A stretch of DNA of 64,000 bases, from positions 1 to 64,000 of the forward strand of contig JANWVM010000005.1 of NCBI GenBank assembly GCA_025056115.1, in the 5' to 3' direction. The notes beneath the pieces are model-generated. The model was not told the DNA's origin. It searched no databases and saw only the letters and a program-made list of their open reading frames with translations. Origin of the DNA: Gloeomargarita sp. SKYG116. Lineage in GTDB: Bacteria; Cyanobacteriota; Cyanobacteriia; Gloeomargaritales; Gloeomargaritaceae. The translations under genes and the position numbers were made by a program. This document shows, one piece after another, positions 25,583 to 37,386 of this stretch; the stretch's first letter is position 1, and each line of letters starts with the position of its first letter.

Positions 25583-26246
25583 AAGTGCCCCCCTGTATCA
25601 GCCCGCGCAATTGCTGCATTTCGTCCACGAGTCGCAACAGGATTTTAGTTTGTTGGTCTAACTGGGATTGCAGCCGTTCCACCCGCGTTTCTAAATTAAC
25701 CAAACGGTTTTCTTGGGACTCCCCTTGGGCATCCAATTCCATCAGGCGCGACACAATTTCTCGTTGCACCAATCCTTCAATCCCCTGAATCAACAATGTC
25801 TCAATATTAATGAGTTTATTGGTCAACATTTGCACTTCTGTAATCCCGGCCATAGAGGTGCGCACCGGCATTTCTCCCGTCAGAGCTTTCTTGATTTGCC
25901 GCCGCAAGTCCTCTGGTTGGAACGGCTTTTCCAAAAATTCAAACCCTTCAAACGGCTGGGGGATTTTGCTGGCCACCTCATCGGGCAACCCCGACATCAT
26001 AATCACCGGCGTTTTTTGCAGCAGCGGTTCTTTGCGCAAGAGTTGGAACGTGGCATAGCCATCTAGTTCCGGCATCACAAAATCTAGAAGAATAACATCT
26101 GGTCGCAATTCCTTGGCCAAACGTAACCCTTCCCGACCGTTGCGAGCCTCGATCACCTGGTACTGGTCTTGCAACAGGTCCACCACCATCTTGCGGATCA
26201 TAATGCTGTCGTCAATGACCAGCACCCGCTGCATTTTCCCGGTCAT
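25569..26246 (-). CDS. CheY-like response regulator with C-terminal coiled coil
   Basis: 225 residues from ATG 26246 (MTGKMQRVLVIDDSIMIRK). The receiver has the acidic pocket (VIDDS), phospho-acceptor DVILLDFVMPELDGY, switch residue PVIMMSG and conserved lysine FLEKPF. After residue 125 a long helical region rich in Leu, Glu and Gln (QENRLVNLETRVERLQSQL) predicts a coiled coil; there is no DNA-binding or enzymatic domain. Output is therefore probably through protein contact. Its 3' end overlaps nblB-like by 14 bp. Confidence 0.85.
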   Translation of the reverse strand: MTGKMQRVLVIDDSIMIRKMVVDLLQDQYQVIEARNGREGLRLAKELRPDVILLDFVMPELDGYATFQLLRKEPLLQKTPVIMMSGLPDEVASKIPQPFEGFEFLEKPFQPEDLRRQIKKALTGEMPVRTSMAGITEVQMLTNKLINIETLLIQGIEGLVQREIVSRLMELDAQGESQENRLVNLETRVERLQSQLDQQTKILLRLVDEMQQLRGLIQGGTYVRT

Positions 26247-26275
26247 GGCTGTGTTGTGCCCACCCGTTGTTTGTA

Positions 26276-27430
26276 TTATAACTGGGCTGGTTCCGGCAAA
26301 CGAGAAAGCCCAAGCGCCAGCAGCATTGCCATCCCTGCCAGCAGCCACCACAGGCTATCCACCCAAGCCGGGGGCAAATCCAAAAACCACCCTCCCACCG
26401 GCGGCCCTAGCAAATACCCCACCGACCAGCACAGGGAATTCACCGCCAGATAGGTGCCTCGAAACGCCAAGGGCGCCCATGCCGCCACCCAGGTGGAAGC
26501 CGTCGGTAAATAGGCCGCCGTTGCGACCGCTAGTAGGACGAGTCCCCAGGCTGCTGACCCGTGCCACCCAATCACCGCAAATCCCGCCGCCCACAGCAGT
26601 GCTGATAACCGCAGCGTGCCGACCAAGCCAAGCGGTTGGGATAAACGCACCACCGGCATTTGCACCGCTGCTGTCACTAGCACAAACGCCGTGAAAAAAG
26701 TGGCGATTTCCAGGTTGGATAAGCGTTGCTCCCCGGCAAAATTTTTGAGATACAGGGGCAAGGCACTGTTGGTTTGGGCCAGGAAAAAGGTAAACGTCAC
26801 GTTGGTCAAGGCATAGAATTGCAGCGCGCGGTCCTGCCGCAAGATAGCTCCCAGGCGCCCCAGCGAAGCCATTGTCTTGCGCAGCGGCTCGTGAAATCCC
26901 CAGCCAATAATCATCCCAAACAGGGCAAACGTCACCCCATCAATCACAAACAACCAGCGGTAGAACGCTTCCACCAGGAACCCTCCTAGCGCCACGCCCA
27001 ATCCCAGTCCTACGGCATCGGCCAAACGGGTCAGCGCATAGGCACTCTGTCGCTGTTCCGGCGTGGTCAAATCAGCAACGGCGGCTTCATTGGCCGGCCA
27101 GTACAACCCCACCCCTAGCCCTAGAATCAAATTCCCCACCGTAAACCAACCAAAGTCACTCGCTGCCGCCAGCACGGCACACCCCACCGCCGAGATGATA
27201 GCCGCCGCCACCAACACGGGTTTGCGCCCCAGGGTATCACTGCCCCAACCGCCGGCAAGGCGTCCTGCGATTCCACTCAGCGCCGTCGCGCCCAAACCCA
27301 AGCCCACCTCGGTCGCGCTCAAGCCCACCTGGTTGACAAAGACAATCGGCGCATAAAACAGCGTGAAACCGCTCCCCCATTGCGACAGGAAGCGGCCCAC
27401 AAACAAAACCCAGATTTGGGGAGCGAGCAC
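26276..27430 (-). CDS. MFS transporter
   Basis: 384 residues, twelve predicted membrane helices. The typical motif-A region is present between helices 2 and 3 (GRLAGGWGSDTLGRKPVL). The family includes drug and sugar exporters, so substrate cannot be predicted. Start is GTG 27430, one base after the apcE stop on the same strand, so it may be read from the apcE transcript, an odd partnership for a core phycobilisome gene. Confidence 0.85.
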   Translation of the reverse strand: MLAPQIWVLFVGRFLSQWGSGFTLFYAPIVFVNQVGLSATEVGLGLGATALSGIAGRLAGGWGSDTLGRKPVLVAAAIISAVGCAVLAAASDFGWFTVGNLILGLGVGLYWPANEAAVADLTTPEQRQSAYALTRLADAVGLGLGVALGGFLVEAFYRWLFVIDGVTFALFGMIIGWGFHEPLRKTMASLGRLGAILRQDRALQFYALTNVTFTFFLAQTNSALPLYLKNFAGEQRLSNLEIATFFTAFVLVTAAVQMPVVRLSQPLGLVGTLRLSALLWAAGFAVIGWHGSAAWGLVLLAVATAAYLPTASTWVAAWAPLAFRGTYLAVNSLCWSVGYLLGPPVGGWFLDLPPAWVDSLWWLLAGMAMLLALGLSRLPEPAQL

Positions 27431-27431
27431 C

Positions 27432-30131
<2,700 letters not shown>

Positions 30132-30204
30132 CTATTCCCCTGCGATCTTACCGAGCTGTGTCGCTCACCTGAGAACCCGGTAACGGTTTGTTACAAAGCA
30201 TCTA

Positions 30205-31923
30205 CTAGGCAGGGGTCGAAGGCATCATCCCATGGGCTAACGCCAGGAGCAGGATGCCTAACAGCGCCCAGAACATGCCGCTGACCACCGCTCCAAATCG
30301 CGGGTAGCTATGCACGGTCCGGTTGGGCAACCGCAGGTGAATCAAATCCAGGTGTGACATCAACCCCCGGCGGAACCAACCCAGCACTTCGCCGCTTTGG
30401 CCAATGATGCCCTTGACTTGGTTCGCTCCGAATAGCAGGTTCCCTACTGCTCCAAACCGTGAGGCGTAGCGGAGAAAGATAAGACCCGTGCGGTCTTGGA
30501 ACTGCATATCCGACCCCCAGATGTAACCGCTGTCACCGCGCCCGATGATTTGCCCTTGTAACCGCGCCGGTTTCCTCCGCAGCGGGCTGGCGTAGGGGTC
30601 TGACATCAAAGTGAGCACGTCCATCACTGGTGCCCGGTGAAACGCCGGATACATCACGCCCGTTTGGATCAACACACTCAGGCCGTAGGCCACCAGCACC
30701 CAGCCAACGGTCCATACAGCCACCCCAAACGGGTCCAATCCCACTGAGAGACCCATGACTACGCTAGCCACGAGTCCCAATCCGGTTGCCAGCGCTGGCA
30801 AAGCGTACAAGAACACATCCAGGACAAATCCCCCGTACAACCGGCCCTTATCCAGCGACCGTCCTTCTTGGATAATGCTCACCATGTCAAATGCTGGTCG
30901 TTGCCCTAGGGCTTCTGCATAGCGCCACAAGGCCCGCACCCGTTTCCCCGTCAACGGATGGGTCGAATTCAACTCCAGCCACTTGGCCCAGGGGTTAAAC
31001 AAATCCCACAAAAACACCCGGTTGACCGCTGCCGTGCCTGCCGTGGCGTAAAGGGTGCCGGTCGTGAAAGCTGCCTTCGGGTCAAAAATTCCCAGCGCTC
31101 GTGTGCCTTCCAGGACCCGGCTCGGTTGTTCTGATTTTTGGCTTTGATCCACAATCCCATAAGCAATTTTCACCAGGGCTTGCGACAGCGCGTTCGGATT
31201 GCGGGTCACTTCCGCAGCAAAGTGGTCGGCAAAATACTCCCGCACCCGCGACAAGTACAACACAAGATATGTCCCGATGACGTAAAACACATAGGCTGCT
31301 ATCGCTGCTTGCGCCACCCAAGCCGGTTTATCGCTGTCCCTGCGGCCACTCTCCCGAAAGAAGACATAGATCAGGTAGCAAATTTGCACCAGGGTATAGG
31401 CCAGCGTCATGACGGCAAAATCCCAATGCACCACATGGCCCAATTCGTGGGCATAGACCGCCGCTGCTTCCTCATCGTTTAGATAGGTAAACAACCCTTC
31501 GCTCACCACAATGCGCGCCGTATCGGGAAACGAGCCATAGGTAAATGCCGTTGGGTTTTGGTCGGGAATCAGTCCCAATTTCGGTATCCGTAAACCTCGT
31601 TCAGCGCAGACTTGCCGAATCATACGCGCCGTCGTACGGCTTTTGCGTTCAATTTCCACCAGCGACACCCAGCGGGTTTTGTATAGGCCCTGCTGCATCC
31701 AGTCCATCAAAAAAGGCGCCAGCAAGAACACCAGTCCATTCACCAAAACCGTGATAACAATTGATGCCAGTAACCCCAGCCCCGGATGGCTGCTGTCCAC
31801 GATGAGCACAACCGCCAGGCTCAGAACCAAGACCATCCCGGCCAACAAGCTCAAAGTGACTGTGGACGCCAGGCTTAACGAACCGCTCCCCGCCGCCAAA
31901 GGTAAGGGATTCCGCGCCGTCAT
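30205..31923 (-). CDS. M48-family (HtpX-like) membrane zinc metalloprotease
   Basis: 572 residues. Two N-terminal membrane helices, then the protease domain with HELGH (159-163, AAVYAHELGHVVHWD) and a second zinc ligand in REYFADHFAAEVT. Further membrane helices lie in the second half, giving a longer protein than E. coli HtpX (about 290). Similar long M48 proteins occur in many cyanobacteria and probably act in membrane-protein quality control. It lies 97 bp upstream of apcE; that gap should hold the apcE promoter. Confidence 0.85.
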   Translation of the reverse strand: MTARNPLPLAAGSGSLSLASTVTLSLLAGMVLVLSLAVVLIVDSSHPGLGLLASIVITVLVNGLVFLLAPFLMDWMQQGLYKTRWVSLVEIERKSRTTARMIRQVCAERGLRIPKLGLIPDQNPTAFTYGSFPDTARIVVSEGLFTYLNDEEAAAVYAHELGHVVHWDFAVMTLAYTLVQICYLIYVFFRESGRRDSDKPAWVAQAAIAAYVFYVIGTYLVLYLSRVREYFADHFAAEVTRNPNALSQALVKIAYGIVDQSQKSEQPSRVLEGTRALGIFDPKAAFTTGTLYATAGTAAVNRVFLWDLFNPWAKWLELNSTHPLTGKRVRALWRYAEALGQRPAFDMVSIIQEGRSLDKGRLYGGFVLDVFLYALPALATGLGLVASVVMGLSVGLDPFGVAVWTVGWVLVAYGLSVLIQTGVMYPAFHRAPVMDVLTLMSDPYASPLRRKPARLQGQIIGRGDSGYIWGSDMQFQDRTGLIFLRYASRFGAVGNLLFGANQVKGIIGQSGEVLGWFRRGLMSHLDLIHLRLPNRTVHSYPRFGAVVSGMFWALLGILLLALAHGMMPSTPA

Positions 31924-32004
31924 GGTAGTGGATTCCTTCTGTGCCCCGACGCCCCCATTATAAACATCCGTTTGGGCGGCACAGATTAACGAGAGATTAA
32001 GCGT

Positions 32005-33615
32005 TTAAGACTGGACAACCAAGGCGGCTGTCGAGACCTTGGTAGCTGGGGCTAGATGGGCATGCACCTGCAAACTAAACAAAGATTCAAACCAGGTTTT
32101 TTTATAGCTCAAATTCCACAACTCCAGGGCGCAATCATCGTTGGGGTCTTGGGGGTAGAGATAGAGATGAAAATCGGGGGGATCAATCTTACACTCCAAG
32201 TGTTTAATCGCCCCAATTTGCCGCCGGTCTAGGGCCACCGCCATGCGCAAAAATGCACTCAGTCGCTCAATCATAGCTCGGCTGGATTTGTCCAGTTGAC
32301 TATAATTTTCGTGCTTGCGTTTCGGGGGACTCTTGCGGTGATAACGGGCAATGTTGGCAATGATGGCAATTTCATTTTCCGTATAGCCCAGCAATTCCCC
32401 GTAGCGGATCAAGTAATAGGAGTGTTTGTGGTGGGCGTCATGGCTGATGAAATGGCCACAGTTATGCAATATGGCCGCAGCCCATAAGTACTCTCGTTCC
32501 AAGGGGTCGCCTGGATGTAATCGCCCCTGGGTTTGGTCAAACAATTTCAGCGCTAGAGCCGCTACTTGCTGGGCATGGTCTAAGCGCACCTGATATTTAT
32601 CAGCCAGTTTGTACACACTGCGTTGGCGCACGGAGCTTTGGTACCGCAGGTGGTCGGCAATCAGCCCGTGGTTGAGCATCCAATTCACGATCAGCCCTTC
32701 GCGCAGTGCCCGCTCGCAGAAAATAATCAGTTCGCAATCCAGCAAATGCATGGCTTCTTGCAGAATCATGGCGCCAGCTAGGATAATTTCCGACCGTTTG
32801 GGGGGGATATTGAGCTGGTCGCGCCGTTGCTGATCGTTCAAGCTGCGCAGTTTTTGCACCAGGTTTTGCACTTGACTGCGACTTAATCGTTGGCCTTGGA
32901 GCGGTTGAGGTGGCGGGGAATTATTTAAGTGCGCTTGCAACAAAAACAGGGCTTCAATGGTTCCCGATGTCCCAATCATCGGCACGCGCCGCCGCCCTAA
33001 TAACCGTCGGATGTCCTGGGTGGGCCACTCTAGCATCCCCTGTAAATAGGCCCGCAACCAGTTGTATTCGGCGTTGCTGATGGGGTCAGTGGTAATCATT
33101 TCCTGGGTTAGGCGCACCGCTCCGACTTTCGTGCTGCTTAGGTACTGCGGTTCGCCCCCGTCGCCCAGGATTAACTCGGTTGACCCACCGCCAATGTCAA
33201 TGATGACGTGGGGTTGACCATTGAGTTCCATCCCCGACAAGACGCCCAGGTAAATGCAGCGGGCCTCTTCGGTGCCGGAGATCAAATCCACACTTAACCC
33301 GGTTTCGTCGGCAACTCGCTGTAGAAATTCGTGACCATTGGGAGCTTCGCGGACGGCGCTGGTGGCTACAGCGAGGATGGCTTCAGCCCGGTGGGTTTGC
33401 GCCAAGGTGCGGCAGCGTTTCAGGGCTTCGATGGCTCGTTGCATCGCGCCCGGTGTCAAGTTTCCTGTATCAGGACAACGTTCCCCGAGCCGGACGGTTT
33501 CCTTCTCGCGAGCAATGACGGTAAAGGCAGGCAAGTGGGGCTGAATCTGCACCACCACCATGTGGATAGAATTAGTGCCGACATCAATGGCCGCCAAGTT
33601 AAAGGGTTTAGTCAC
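32005..33615 (-). CDS. ppx: Ppx/GppA exopolyphosphatase
   Basis: 536 residues. The actin-like ATPase-fold phosphatase domain (AAIDVGTNSIHMVVV, VIDIGGGSTELILG, GTSGTIEALFLLQ) is followed by a C-terminal HD-type helical domain (LWAAAILHNCGHFISHDAHHKHSYYLI). It removes terminal phosphate from polyphosphate or pppGpp. ppk, the polyphosphate-making enzyme, is 15 kb away on the other strand. The start GTG 33615 is read as MTKPFNLAAIDVG. Confidence 0.93.
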   Translation of the reverse strand: MTKPFNLAAIDVGTNSIHMVVVQIQPHLPAFTVIAREKETVRLGERCPDTGNLTPGAMQRAIEALKRCRTLAQTHRAEAILAVATSAVREAPNGHEFLQRVADETGLSVDLISGTEEARCIYLGVLSGMELNGQPHVIIDIGGGSTELILGDGGEPQYLSSTKVGAVRLTQEMITTDPISNAEYNWLRAYLQGMLEWPTQDIRRLLGRRRVPMIGTSGTIEALFLLQAHLNNSPPPQPLQGQRLSRSQVQNLVQKLRSLNDQQRRDQLNIPPKRSEIILAGAMILQEAMHLLDCELIIFCERALREGLIVNWMLNHGLIADHLRYQSSVRQRSVYKLADKYQVRLDHAQQVAALALKLFDQTQGRLHPGDPLEREYLWAAAILHNCGHFISHDAHHKHSYYLIRYGELLGYTENEIAIIANIARYHRKSPPKRKHENYSQLDKSSRAMIERLSAFLRMAVALDRRQIGAIKHLECKIDPPDFHLYLYPQDPNDDCALELWNLSYKKTWFESLFSLQVHAHLAPATKVSTAALVVQS

Positions 33616-33819
33616 CGTGCATCCAGACAGTTCTCTGAACTACATCATCATCATAGAGTTTAAGGTGAACGAGTGGAATCTATCACTGGCATCCAACTGC
33701 TTGTACTAACAAGTACAGTTAGGCTAATGTAGATTGCTCATGTCTGCGGGTTATTTTAGTCTTCTCGTCACTTCCTTCATCAGGCGGAAGTGAGTGGGGG
33801 GGGGTATGATAAGTTAGCA

Positions 33820-34692
33820 TTATGGTTTTCGAGCTTCCATGTAAAGAGAGTTGGGTTTATAAATACTACCGTCAGGTTCTGTGTCTAGATGGAATTGGCA
33901 CCAGTTTTCCAAATAACTTTGATAAGGGTTCTGTACTTTGATTTGAACGAAACCAACTGATTCAAGTAACCGTTCTAGGGAACAACTATCATACATCCAT
34001 TGATGCACTTCACCGCTATTACGAAAACGTCCAACTTGCAACAAGGAATATTCTTCTCCCAGCAAAAAACTAATCAATTTCTCTCTAAGTATCTTGGGAA
34101 CCTTTTTGAGTTTCGATAGTATGGAAGATACAAGTTTTCCAGGTGATGGACGGGTACTCAATTGATGAATATCTCTCGATCCAGGATTGTTTTGGGAAGC
34201 TGTGGCAGATTTAATTATATTCTCTACTTCCTTGCCACCCCTCTCTAGAACATAATCTAAGGCTGGGATATTTTTTTTGCTGAGGTAATTGCCCATCATC
34301 CCACGTGAAAAATGTCGTGCCACTTGGTCATACATCTCTAACATAATCCAATCATACTTAGCAAACGCGTCTGTGCAACCTTGTCGGATTTCTTCCAAGA
34401 GGTAGATATACTCTCGAACAATATTTTCAAGGTCAGGGACGACAACACGAATGATTCCGTTGGGTTTCAAAATACGGTAACACTCCTGAAGGAATTTCTG
34501 GGCATCAGTGTATGTTAGATGTTCTAGGACATGGGAGTGGTAAACCAAATCAAACATGCCATCAGAAAAAGGCAGTTTTTCTCTCAAATCAATCGCTAGT
34601 ATATCTGGAGACTGAGTTCGAAGATCAGCATTGACCCAAAAATCGGAAACTACATACCGGTTGCCGCAACCGCAATTCAAATACTTAGCCAT
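33820..34692 (-). CDS. SAM-dependent methyltransferase, glycan-cluster type
   Basis: 290 residues. An N-terminal KYLNCGCGNRYVVSDFWVNAD and DLVYHSHVLEHLTYTDAQKFLQECYRILKPNG mark a class I methyltransferase (Methyltransf_11 type) as found in polysaccharide biosynthesis clusters. The C-terminal half is helical and less typical. Base composition is clearly more AT-rich than the surrounding genes. Its ATG overlaps the end of the upstream glycosyltransferase gene by 8 bp, so they form a two-gene unit. Substrate unknown, probably a sugar or lipid-linked glycan. Confidence 0.82.
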   Translation of the reverse strand: MAKYLNCGCGNRYVVSDFWVNADLRTQSPDILAIDLREKLPFSDGMFDLVYHSHVLEHLTYTDAQKFLQECYRILKPNGIIRVVVPDLENIVREYIYLLEEIRQGCTDAFAKYDWIMLEMYDQVARHFSRGMMGNYLSKKNIPALDYVLERGGKEVENIIKSATASQNNPGSRDIHQLSTRPSPGKLVSSILSKLKKVPKILREKLISFLLGEEYSLLQVGRFRNSGEVHQWMYDSCSLERLLESVGFVQIKVQNPYQSYLENWCQFHLDTEPDGSIYKPNSLYMEARKP

Positions 34693-35641
34693 TGGAGTTA
34701 CCCCGTGTTAGTGCTAGTAAAGAAAATATCTTTTTCTTCCAACGAGATAAGCGCCTAGACCAGCGATTGAATGCGTTGCTTCGGGGCGGGCAAAATACTC
34801 GCTGGAAGGTATATCGATCAGCATCAGTATTCATAACCACGAAGGGAGGATGGATGATTTGCTCCAAGTCAGCAGTTGGTAAATTGGCATTCTTGTCTTG
34901 TGGATTATGAGTATGGGTTGCATCGTACCGAAATCCTAAATTCGTCACGAGGTTGACGCAGGGCAAAATAGTTAGTCCTCCTTGAGACCAGCAGGTAAAT
35001 GTCCATAGGTAATCCCATGTGTCTGGCTGCTGGCGATAAAAGATATTATCAAAAATGGCTTGCCAGTAGTTATATTCGAGCGGGTCAGGATGCCAGCTTT
35101 TTAGCAAGCCTGCTTCCTTAAATTCCGACCATTTCTTTGGGTCATCACCCCAGTATCCCCATGCCCGTTTCCAAGTTGCCCAGCCCCAGACGTGGGTGTA
35201 TTTGGAAAAGTAATAGCTATACGGTGAGCGACAGATACCATCCTGGAAGTTGTTACCACTAATCATAAACACTCGCTCATCATTACGGTAGTAATCTAAA
35301 AGGGTTTCGCAGAAAGTGAAAAAGGTAAGCGTGGGCAAACAGTCATCTTCCAGAATAATAGCTTCTTCAGTATGCTCAAAAGCCCAGCTAATGCCGCTGG
35401 ATACCCGTTTCTTACAACCCAAGTTTGTTTCCGCATAGTTTTTATAAACGTCGCAAGGCCAGTCAACTTGGTCAATTACAGCGCGAGCCTGGGTACAAAG
35501 GTCAGCTTCTTCAGGGCTACGCGGGCCGTCGGCAACGACAAAAAGTGTCTTGGGGCGGACAGCGCGAATACGCTCGAAGACTTTCTGAGTTAGGTCAGGG
35601 CGCCGAAAGATCAAGAAGATAATCGGAGTGCTTAAGGTCAT
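34685..35641 (-). CDS. GT-A glycosyltransferase (HlpA-like)
   Basis: 318 residues. The N-terminal nucleotide-sugar fold includes TPIIFLIFRRPDLTQKVFERI and the metal-binding IILEDDCLPTLTFFTF; a following block HVWGWATWKRAWGYWG is typical of proteins labelled hemolytic-protein-HlpA-like or glycosyltransferase family 2. Probably adds a sugar to a surface glycan. Operon with the methyltransferase downstream (8-bp overlap). Composition is intermediate between the AT-rich methyltransferase and the GC-rich neighbours. It lies 3 bp after the nth stop. Confidence 0.82.
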   Translation of the reverse strand: MTLSTPIIFLIFRRPDLTQKVFERIRAVRPKTLFVVADGPRSPEEADLCTQARAVIDQVDWPCDVYKNYAETNLGCKKRVSSGISWAFEHTEEAIILEDDCLPTLTFFTFCETLLDYYRNDERVFMISGNNFQDGICRSPYSYYFSKYTHVWGWATWKRAWGYWGDDPKKWSEFKEAGLLKSWHPDPLEYNYWQAIFDNIFYRQQPDTWDYLWTFTCWSQGGLTILPCVNLVTNLGFRYDATHTHNPQDKNANLPTADLEQIIHPPFVVMNTDADRYTFQRVFCPPRSNAFNRWSRRLSRWKKKIFSLLALTRGNSNG

Positions 35642-35644
35642 AGT

Positions 35645-36310
35645 CTAAGCTGCCACCAACGCATCCCGGGAAGGACAAATATCGGCAAGTAAACACACAT
35701 GGCATTTGGGGTTGCGAGCCGTGCAGGTGTCGCGCCCGTGGTAGATCAACCGGATGGACCAGTTTTCCCAATCGGGTTGGGGGATCAGTTCAATCAAGTC
35801 CCGCTCGATACGCAGGGGGTCGGTGTGGTCAGTCAAACCCAAACGACGGGACACACGCTTGACATGGGTATCCACCGTGACGCCGGCATTAATCCCGTAG
35901 GCATGGGCTAGCACCACATTGGCAGTCTTGCGGGCCACCCCCGGCAGCGTGAGCAGTTGTTCCATACTTTTGGGCACCTGTCCCCCAAATTCCTGGACAA
36001 TCTTGCGACAGGCGCCCTGAATGTGCCGGGCTTTGTTGCGGTAAAAGCCGGTGGGTTTGATCAGGGTCTCTAATTCGTGAATATCGGCATTGGCGAGAGC
36101 CTGGGCGTCGGGGAAACGGGCAAACAGCGCTGGCGTCACTTGATTCACCCGCTCATCGGTGCATTGAGCCGAGAGGATGGTAGCCACGAGCAGTTGCACG
36201 GGCGTCTGGTAGTTCAGGGTGCAGGTGGCATCGGGATACCGCCGTTTGAGTCGCACCAGCACTTCGTTGGCTCGTTGTTTACGCACTGCCAGGCGCCGGA
36301 GAATGGCCAT
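35645..36310 (-). CDS. nth: Endonuclease III
   Basis: DNA glycosylase/AP lyase for oxidised pyrimidines. About 221 residues from ATG 36310; GTG 36325 is an alternative. The helix-hairpin-helix LLTLPGVARKTANVVLAHAYG is followed by the catalytic aspartate region GVTVDTHVKRVSRRLGL. The C-terminal [4Fe-4S] loop has the spacing C-x6-C-x2-C-x5-C (CTARNPKCHVCLLADIC). All functional residues appear intact. Confidence 0.96.
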   Translation of the reverse strand: MAILRRLAVRKQRANEVLVRLKRRYPDATCTLNYQTPVQLLVATILSAQCTDERVNQVTPALFARFPDAQALANADIHELETLIKPTGFYRNKARHIQGACRKIVQEFGGQVPKSMEQLLTLPGVARKTANVVLAHAYGINAGVTVDTHVKRVSRRLGLTDHTDPLRIERDLIELIPQPDWENWSIRLIYHGRDTCTARNPKCHVCLLADICPSRDALVAA

Positions 36311-36405
36311 CTGCTTGTTCACCACTGCGGTTTTTAGTATAACGGCGGGCGGGCAAGTGTGCTTGCGGATGGCATAATCAACCTGATTGGGATCAGGGAA
36401 AACGC

Positions 36406-37386
36406 GTGTTGCGACCGGTTATCTTGGTGGGGGATATTGGCGGCACCAATACACGACTGGAACTGCTGCTTTTGGCTGACCCGCCGCAAGTGCTATCTGT
36501 ACAGCATTATCGCAACGATGACTACCCGGATTTAACCACGATTGGACAGGCCTTTTTAGCGCAGGCGCCGGTGCGACCAGACTTGGCTTGTTTGGCGGTT
36601 GCGGGGCCAGTGCAGGATAACACTTTGAATCTCACCAACCGGGGCTGGTACATTGCGGGATCGGCATTGGCTGAACAGTGGGAGATTCCGCAGGTGCATT
36701 TGATCAACGACTTGGAAGCAGTGGGCTATGGGTTGCGCTATCTCGGCCCCAAGGATTGGGTGGTTTTGCAGGAAGGCAGAAAGGTGGAGGGGGCGCCCAT
36801 TGGCGTGGTGGCGGCAGGCACTGGTCTAGGGGAATGTTTTTTGACGTGGGATGGTCAGAAATACCGGGTGTGGCCGTCAGAGGGAGGTCATACGGATTTT
36901 GCCCCGCGCAACGACCGGGAGCTGGGACTGTGGCGGTATCTACAAGCGCAATTTGGGCGGGTATCGGCAGAGCGGGTGGTTTCTGGACCGGGGCTGTGGA
37001 ATATCTATCGTTACCTGGCGCAGGTGTACCCTGAACAAGCAAAGCCGGATATTTTGGCAGCTCAAGACCCGGCAATGATTACTGCGAATCTCCAGGACCC
37101 CCTCTGTAGCCATGCTGTGGATATTTTTGTGGCGAACTACGGCAGTGAGGCGGGCAATCTAGCACTGAAGCTCCTGGCGCGGGGAGGCATCTATCTGGCG
37201 GGTGGGATTGCGCCCCGGTTGGTCGAACGGTTCCAACAAGGGGGATTCATGCGGGCGTTTTTGGACAAGGGACGCATGGGGCCGTTGCTGCTGACAATTC
37301 CAGTGTTTTTGATTACCAGTCCACGGGTGGGGTTGCTGGGAGCAGTGGAAGCGGCGCGGCTGTTTCTAGCGGGCCGGCAGGATTAA
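36406..37386 (+). CDS. glk: Glucokinase
   Basis: Phosphorylates glucose with ATP. 326 residues of the bacterial ROK-unrelated glucokinase family. The ATP-binding VGDIGGTNTRLEL is at the N-terminus, LINDLEAVGYGLRYL and VVAAGTGLGECFLTW lie in the middle, and GGHTDFAPRNDRELGLWRYL precedes the C-terminal YLAGGIAPRLVERF. Start is GTG 36406 with AGGGAA upstream. The divergent nth gene shares the 95-bp promoter gap, which contains an imperfect palindrome GCAAGTGTGCTTGC. Confidence 0.95.
   Translation: MLRPVILVGDIGGTNTRLELLLLADPPQVLSVQHYRNDDYPDLTTIGQAFLAQAPVRPDLACLAVAGPVQDNTLNLTNRGWYIAGSALAEQWEIPQVHLINDLEAVGYGLRYLGPKDWVVLQEGRKVEGAPIGVVAAGTGLGECFLTWDGQKYRVWPSEGGHTDFAPRNDRELGLWRYLQAQFGRVSAERVVSGPGLWNIYRYLAQVYPEQAKPDILAAQDPAMITANLQDPLCSHAVDIFVANYGSEAGNLALKLLARGGIYLAGGIAPRLVERFQQGGFMRAFLDKGRMGPLLLTIPVFLITSPRVGLLGAVEAARLFLAGRQD

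Noticed and set aside
30181-30200. HLR1-type site upstream of apcE (GTTACAAA)
   Set aside because: Only a single half-site; no second TTACA at 10-bp spacing.
33768-33791. Hairpin CACTTCC/GGAAGTG as terminator of the methyltransferase gene
   Set aside because: No T-run follows on the relevant strand.
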